A DNA stretch of 64,000 bases from Polyangiaceae bacterium (GTDB taxonomy: Bacteria > Myxococcota_A > Polyangia > Polyangiales > Polyangiaceae): the NCBI GenBank assembly GCA_041389725.1, contig JAWKRG010000008.1, positions 310,001 through 374,000 of the forward strand. The letters run 5' to 3'. This document shows, in pieces, positions 60,365 to 64,000 of the stretch (position 1 is the stretch's first letter; each line of letters starts with the position of its first letter). Under the pieces are notes generated by a model that saw only the letters and a program-made list of their open reading frames with translations, was not told the DNA's origin and did no database searches. A program made the position numbers and the translations under genes.

Positions 60365-61033
60365 CTATCGCGTTCGAAGAAACTGCGCCCTCTCGAGGGC
60401 CTCTTGGGGGCTCACTTTGTCCGCAAGTGCGTCGGAAAGGAGTGAGGCGAGCTGAGTTTCGCCCACGGCACGCAGCTGTGCGGGGAGCTCCGGACGCGAC
60501 GCGGGGAACACGGAGTGGATCACGAGCAACGCCCGCGCGTGATGCGTGAGCAAAGTGAGGGTTTGCTCGGCCGCTGCATCGACGTCGCCGGAGCTAAGTA
60601 GACGCCGAGCATCGTGCTCTGCTTGGGAAGCTCTTTGCCTTGCAAGCGTGACCGATGGCAGTGGCACACGGTTGCGGAGCGCGGCAACCGTGGATGCCCA
60701 AACGCCGGAGTCGAAGAGGGTCACCCCATAAACAACTCCCCAACCGACGAATTCGTCGCCACCCAATACGCGCTCAGTGAGGTCAGCGGAGGACACCCAA
60801 CGAAGATCAAGCTCTGGCGGGGGTCGATCCCTGGGGCGCTCACCGTCAAACACTATGACGACGTCAAGGTCGGATTCCGGTCGGGCGAAGCCACGCGCGC
60901 GCGAGCCAACGATGATGATCGCGCGGATCCCGGGAAAGCGAGCGGGGAGGCTGTTCAGCCAACTGCGCGCGCGTTTGCTCGGCCACTGTATTGCGGTAGC
61001 CGGCGAGCGCTGGTAGCCCGGATTCGCGTTCAA
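60365..61033 (-). CDS. MNT-type nucleotidyltransferase
   Basis: 222 residues from a TTG overlapping the HEPN stop (TTGA). The pol-beta nucleotidyltransferase signature is IIIVGSRARGFARPESDLDVVIV: GS followed by the metal-binding DxD. The C-terminal half is helical (QRASQAEHDARRLLSSGDVDAAAEQ). Such enzymes paired with HEPN proteins act as antitoxins by adenylylating the HEPN toxin in studied pairs. It converges on the fusion gene. Confidence 0.83.
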   Translation of the reverse strand: MNANPGYQRSPATAIQWPSKRARSWLNSLPARFPGIRAIIIVGSRARGFARPESDLDVVIVFDGERPRDRPPPELDLRWVSSADLTERVLGGDEFVGWGVVYGVTLFDSGVWASTVAALRNRVPLPSVTLARQRASQAEHDARRLLSSGDVDAAAEQTLTLLTHHARALLVIHSVFPASRPELPAQLRAVGETQLASLLSDALADKVSPQEALERAQFLRTR

Positions 61034-61425
61034 GGCGTACCCGATTGCACAACCTTCGCGACTTCCTCGATGAACTGTTCGATCGATATCGCCACTTGCT
61101 CAGCGTCAAGGCCCAATTCTTCAGGTCCTTGATCCTCGCCGTACGCTCGTGCCTTGCGTGCCGTGTTCAGGTCTTGGAGCAGGTCCGCCACATCTGGCAA
61201 GCCGTGCTTCGTGTTGATGTCATGCGCACGGTCGATCTTGTCCCAGTGCGTTTTCTTGATCGGTAGGTTGAAATGTTTGGCTGCCGCGAGCGTCGCGGCT
61301 TCGAGGGCGTAGAGCCCATACATTGCCAGGTCTGACCAATCAGCGGGGTCCGGCCAAGCAGCTTGGACCCGCTTCAGGTGGTCTTGGGCGAGTGCGAGAT
61401 ACTCAGCTGGCGAGCTAGGCGGCAT
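61030..61425 (-). CDS. HEPN-domain protein, putative toxin of the MNT/HEPN pair
   Basis: 131 residues. The helical HEPN pattern is present (SPAEYLALAQDHLKRVQAAW, LAMYGLYALEAATLAAAKHF, LNTARKARAYGE). The RxxxxH catalytic motif of RNase HEPNs is not evident; the usual position holds ARKARAYG, so RNase activity is uncertain. ATG at 61423-61425. It is coupled to the nucleotidyltransferase gene. Last gene before tRNA-tail repeat copy C. Confidence 0.8.
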   Translation of the reverse strand: MPPSSPAEYLALAQDHLKRVQAAWPDPADWSDLAMYGLYALEAATLAAAKHFNLPIKKTHWDKIDRAHDINTKHGLPDVADLLQDLNTARKARAYGEDQGPEELGLDAEQVAISIEQFIEEVAKVVQSGTP

Positions 61426-61630
61426 GGCCAATCATCTCGCGTTCGATCTTGGCCTGCAACGAGCGGCGACGGGTGACGCTCCAGTAGCTCGACCCGCTCA
61501 TCGGGGTCGAGCACGGAACCACCTCCACAGTCTCGCCCGCGGCAGCGCGTCCCCAGAGTTTCGGGGCAGCATTTCGGGGCATCCGCTGCGCCGCCCCCCC
61601 GCGCCGCGCGCAACGTCACGAAATGTCAGG
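61426..61630. other. Intergenic stretch before repeat copy C
   Basis: About 200 bases between the HEPN start and copy C. It holds the HEPN/nucleotidyltransferase promoter region. An open minus-strand frame here (DPDERVELLERHPSPL) has no start or family match and may be a remnant; I do not call it. Confidence 0.4.
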
Positions 61631-61777
61631 GTGCGAAGGAGAGGACTCGAGCCGGCGGGAGCGCGCCGTGCCCTGCCGCGCATTTCATATGAAGGACGAT
61701 TCGGGCCGCTCATGAGGCCGAAGTCCGTCACACCAAGAGATCCCGAGTCGAGAACAGGGTCTCCGAAGAAACGTCAG
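61631..61777 (-). repeat. tRNA-Leu tail repeat, copy C (right island boundary)
   Basis: 147 bases directly 3' of the tRNA-Leu gene on the minus strand. It begins with a near copy of the tRNA 3' end (GTGCGAAGGAGAGGACT, differing from the tRNA only in two bases further in) and ends where the intact tRNA 3' end starts. Shares 39 identical bases with copy B plus several later blocks. Confidence 0.85.
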
Positions 61778-61861
61778 TGCGAAGGAGAGGACTTGAACCT
61801 CCACGGTATTGCTACCACTGGAACCTGAATCCAGCGCGTCTGCCAGTTCCGCCACCTTCGC
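61778..61861 (-). tRNA. tRNA-Leu (anticodon CAG)
   Basis: 84 bases including the discriminator. Acceptor arms GCGAAGG / CCTTCGC, D-arm GTGGCGGAACTGGCAGACGC, anticodon arm CTGGA-TTCAGGT-TCCAG giving anticodon CAG, a long variable arm as in class II tRNAs, and T-arm GGAGGTTCAAGTCCTCT. CCA is not encoded. The 3' end is repeated in copies B and C downstream, as expected for an integration site. Confidence 0.93.
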
Positions 61862-61968
61862 GAGGGGGGCGCCGTATCTAGCGCATGTGTCCGGTGCTCT
61901 GCAAGCCCTGGGCGAGATCCGGGGCTTCTGCGCGAATTGCGCGAAGATTCGAGGGTTGTACGTCGCTT

Positions 61969-62020
61969 CGGTTGGCGGAAACCCGCTGGATTCAGGTTCC
62001 AGCGGGGACGACTCCCAGCC
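61969..62020 (+). pseudogene. tRNA-Leu-like fragment, opposite strand
   Basis: GCTGGATTCAGGTTCCAG (61985-62002) equals the tRNA-Leu anticodon arm exactly, preceded by a D-arm-like GGTTGGCGGAAACC. It lies 108 bases upstream of the intact tRNA and is inverted relative to it. The acceptor and T arms are missing. Probably a broken tRNA copy or an old integration scar. Confidence 0.6.
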
Positions 62021-62157
62021 GTCTGCCGGACGGCCCGCGCGGACGCACCGCGGCGGGCAGGGCGAAGGGCCGATGACGTCACGGCCGGCACCCCCAACAA
62101 AACAAATCACGGTCCAGGTCTCGCGCGTCGCTGGGCAGCACCCACTCACCGGCAACG

Positions 62158-62213
62158 TTCGACGAGCTGCGTTGCGCAGGCAGCATTCGACGAGTCGCGC
62201 TGCGCAGGCAACG
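62158..62213. repeat. Two tandem 28-base repeats
   Basis: TTCGACGAGCTGCGTTGCGC and its following bases (62158-62185) are repeated with few changes at 62186-62213. They lie in the 370-base gap between the tRNA-Leu and the gene at 62232, which otherwise holds only the tRNA-Leu fragment. No coding frame is convincing there. Confidence 0.75.
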
Positions 62214-62231
62214 CCGCGAGACCCCGAGTCG

Positions 62232-62576
62232 CTAGGCCGCGGGCAAGGGAGGATCGGCGTCGAGGGAGTGACGACGTAGCGCCCGCACGTTTCGTGGACG
62301 GCGCGTGAGCAAGTCGACGGCGGCGAGGACCGCGGCCTGCACCTCGAGTCGGCGACGGGCGACGATGGGCGCGCCGTCGAACTCGACGAGCCAGAGACGC
62401 TCCACGCGGCGACGACCCATGTCGGCCTCTTCGTGACGAACGAGCTGAATGCGTAGATCGAAGAGCAAGTGGGCGAGACGACCCCGCATGGCGGGGACAC
62501 TCAGCGGCGTTTGGATCTCCAGCACGGACAGGATGCGCTTCGGGCTCTCCAGGAATCTCACGTTGGCTTGGTTCAT
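62232..62576 (-). CDS. Small protein of unknown function, possibly ACT-like
   Basis: 114 residues from the ATG at 62574-62576, with a GTG 45 bases upstream as alternative; neither has a clear Shine-Dalgarno. Alternating strands and helices (RILSVLEIQTPLSVPAMRGRLAHLL, ERLWLVEFDGAPIVARRRLEVQAAVLAAVDLL) suggest a small alpha/beta regulatory fold like ACT. Not enough to name it. A longer overlapping reading (62146-62910) is rejected. Upstream of the tRNA-Leu on the same strand. Confidence 0.55.
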   Translation of the reverse strand: MNQANVRFLESPKRILSVLEIQTPLSVPAMRGRLAHLLFDLRIQLVRHEEADMGRRRVERLWLVEFDGAPIVARRRLEVQAAVLAAVDLLTRRPRNVRALRRHSLDADPPLPAA

Positions 62577-62747
62577 GGACAGCAGTTTGACCAGCCGTCG
62601 CGGACCCCAGGTGACGAGCACGCAACGTTTTCGCGTGGAGTATCTGGGTGCGAAAGCGCCACGTCCACTCCACCGCAGCAGCGTCGCAAGAGGTTTTCTG
62701 GAACGTCATCGACTCGCCACATGACAGGCGCAAGCAGGTCGACGCCC

Positions 62748-62846
62748 ATGAACCCCGTGCACGCCGATCCACTGTTTGCCGCCGAGTTCGACTACTTGCG
62801 CCAGGACGTACTCTTGATGGGCTCACACGTGGAGGCTGCCCTGAGA
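62748..62846 (+). pseudogene. Truncated phoU-like start
   Basis: ATG followed by HADPLFAAEFDYLRQDVLLMGSHVEAAL (shown here only as the diagnostic blocks FDYLRQDVLLMG and VEAAL), the N-terminal helix signature of PhoU. After about 33 codons the frame no longer resembles PhoU (TAGFVGLFGGQ) and runs on towards the PhoB gene. PhoU usually lies before phoB in phosphate operons. Most likely a deletion remnant; the open frame continues to 63074. Confidence 0.5.
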
Positions 62847-62884
62847 GAAACGGCGGGCTTCGTCGGCCTTTTCGGGGGGCAAGC

Positions 62885-62920
62885 TCACCGAGCTGTGGCC
62901 CGTTCGTCACCGAGGTGTGA
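62885..62920 (+). promoter_or_regulatory. Direct repeat, candidate Pho-box-like operator
   Basis: TCACCGAGCTGTG (62885-62897) and TCACCGAGGTGTG (62907-62919) differ at one base, with starts 22 bases apart, two helical turns. They end 27 bases before the PhoB-type ATG. PhoB binds direct repeats with similar phasing, so autoregulation is possible. Confidence 0.45.
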
Positions 62921-62946
62921 CACGGGCGCTCTAGCCTTTGCCCAAC

Positions 62947-63648
62947 ATGGCGAAAATTCTAGTCATCGAGGACGAGCCGGATCTTCAGGACGTGCTCCGC
63001 TTCAACCTCACCCAGGCGGGGCACGAGGTGATGGCGAGTGCGGCGGGAGCACCGGGGATCAGTTTGGCGCGTGAGAAGCAGCCCGACCTGGTGCTGCTGG
63101 ATCTGATGCTGCCCGACATTCCTGGCACTGATGTCTGTCGCACCCTCAAGAACGATCCGCGCACGAATGCCATCTCGGTCCTGATGCTGACGGCGCGTGG
63201 TGAAGAAATCGATCGCGTGGTGGGGTTCGAACTCGGCGCGGACGATTACATGACCAAGCCCTTCAGCGTGCGGGAGCTGCTGCTACGCATTCAAGCGATT
63301 CTCCGACGTCGCGCCGTGGCGGAAGCGCCCACAGGAGAACAAACGTGCTTCGGGGATCTGCGTTTCGACCGCGAGGCCTTTCGCGCCTGGGTGCAGGACG
63401 AGGAACTCGAGCTCACGGCGCTGGAATTCCGGTTGCTCGTGCTGCTCCACGATCGCAAGAACCGAGTGCAGTCTCGGTCGACATTGCTGGAAGAAGTGTG
63501 GGGGATTCAGGCCGACGTGAACACGCGCACCGTCGATACCCACGTCAAGCGTCTGCGCGAGAAGCTGGGACCCGCGCGAGACTACGTGGAAACCGTGCGC
63601 GGCGTGGGTTACCGCTTTCGCGAGCATCCGCAGAACGCTGTCAACTAG
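62947..63648 (+). CDS. OmpR/PhoB-family response regulator
   Basis: 233 residues. Receiver domain: ILVIEDEPDLQDVL, phosphoacceptor Asp in LVLLDLMLPDIPG, Lys in YMTKPFSVRELL. C-terminal winged helix: ELTALEFRLLVLLHDRKNRVQSR, VNTRTVDTHVKRLREKLG, VETVRGVGYRF. Close in pattern to PhoB. The ATG at 62947 is preferred over a TTG nine bases earlier. Cognate kinase is not visible; preceding phoU-like remnant supports a phosphate-response role. Confidence 0.92.
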   Translation: MAKILVIEDEPDLQDVLRFNLTQAGHEVMASAAGAPGISLAREKQPDLVLLDLMLPDIPGTDVCRTLKNDPRTNAISVLMLTARGEEIDRVVGFELGADDYMTKPFSVRELLLRIQAILRRRAVAEAPTGEQTCFGDLRFDREAFRAWVQDEELELTALEFRLLVLLHDRKNRVQSRSTLLEEVWGIQADVNTRTVDTHVKRLREKLGPARDYVETVRGVGYRFREHPQNAVN

Positions 63649-63755
63649 CGTCCAGTTCGCCCCTGGAGCTGACGATTTCGCGCAACAACTCCAGATCGCG
63701 AGCGCGAGTGAGTTGGTGCTAGGGTCGACTCGTCCCGCCGCCGGAGTCGAAACCG

Positions 63756-64000
63756 ATGCGCTCAGCAACGACCTTCTTCACTTGCCTCGGCGTGCTTCTC
63801 GGCGTGTCGCAGGCGTACGCACAAGGACAACCCGAGCCGCCGCCGCCTCCGCCGCCGGAACCATCGCCGCTCCAACTCGCGACGGGCGCGGCGAACGACC
63901 CTACAGCGCCCGCCGCGCAGGGGGCTGGCGCGCAAGCTGGGCCCGACTCGCCCTCGCCTACAGGCGACGCGGCGCTTGCGGAGGAACTACCTGAAGAACC
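63756..64000 (+). CDS. Exported proline-rich protein, N-terminal part
   Basis: The gene runs off the right edge after 81 codons. ATG at 63756 with GGAG nine bases upstream. Signal peptide MRSATTFFTCLGVLLGVSQAYA is followed by a Pro/Glu-rich stretch (QGQPEPPPPPPPEPSPL) and an Ala/Gly-rich linker. This layout is common before an outer-membrane porin or barrel in this phylum, and a phosphate-selective porin would fit the PhoB neighbour, but nothing beyond the linker is visible. Confidence 0.7.
   Translation, partial: MRSATTFFTCLGVLLGVSQAYAQGQPEPPPPPPPEPSPLQLATGAANDPTAPAAQGAGAQAGPDSPSPTGDAALAEELPEE

Noticed and set aside
62146..62910. 254-residue minus-strand frame
   Set aside because: Arginine-rich, no motif, covers tandem repeats, and competes with a better-looking small frame.

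Overview
The window is GC-rich DNA that looks chromosomal from a myxobacterium, most likely a polyangial (Sorangium/Polyangium-like) member of Myxococcota. This is inferred from the mix of genes: two eukaryote-like Ser/Thr protein kinases (one with PEGA-type repeats), an MglA-type GTPase, many lipoproteins with Gly/Ser/Ala-rich linkers, a MYXO-CTERM-like protein tail, giant TPR proteins, a PilR/prepilin cluster and an arsenosugar-type radical SAM gene. Nothing here names the species.

Layout. 1-5.4 kb (minus strand): argB, an RluD-family pseudouridine synthase, purH, a ParA with two zinc fingers, its ribbon-helix-helix partner, and the start of an M19 dipeptidase. 5.5-7 kb (plus): a glycogen synthase homologue that lacks the family's key residues. 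7-17.4 kb (minus): a long tightly packed run. It begins with an ECF sigma factor, a membrane protein in the anti-sigma position, two lipoproteins and an LpxL-type acyltransferase, all joined by stop/start overlaps. It continues with a J-domain/TPR protein, a DnaK paralogue, an acidic protein sharing a C-terminal helix-turn-helix-like domain with the J protein, an M1 metallopeptidase and a membrane protein. 17.7-20.1 kb: a rhomboid protease and an MglA-like GTPase with a long tail. 21.9-27 kb: a PilR-like sigma-54 activator followed by three prepilins, a fourth pilin paralogue without a normal cleavage site, and a TPR protein, with two convincing sigma-54 promoters. 27-33.6 kb: PEGA kinase, a large exported phosphodiester-glycosidase-like protein and two small lipoproteins. 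33.7-43.2 kb (minus): rimO, carA, pyrC, then a GMC oxidoreductase group, a glutathionyl-hydroquinone reductase-like protein and hutI. 44.3-49.7 kb: a 1797-residue TPR protein, followed by a second kinase and secreted lipoproteins. 52.4-53.8 kb: arsS with its AhpD-like partner.

The most unusual part is 55.9-62 kb. A VapBC-type toxin-antitoxin pair carries a perfect operator-like inverted repeat over the antitoxin start. Next to it, about 4.7 kb lies between direct repeats that contain the 3' end of a tRNA-Leu(CAG) gene at 61778-61861. This segment looks like a genomic island: its codon use is visibly less GC-rich than its neighbours and it carries a translationally coupled three-gene cassette. 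The cassette encodes a membrane-anchored DUF5919-like protein, a homologue of beta-ribofuranosylaminobenzene 5'-phosphate synthase (a GHMP-fold enzyme of methanopterin synthesis), and a three-part fusion of a HAM1-like NTP pyrophosphatase, a P-loop nucleotide kinase and a winged-helix domain. A converging nucleotidyltransferase/HEPN pair completes it. I do not recognise the cassette as a described system. It is the best candidate here for something new, plausibly nucleotide-based defence or small-molecule synthesis.

The right end holds a PhoB-type regulator preceded by what looks like a decayed phoU start, and the first 81 codons of a proline-rich exported protein. All calls come from reading the sequence and conceptual translations; no database search was possible.
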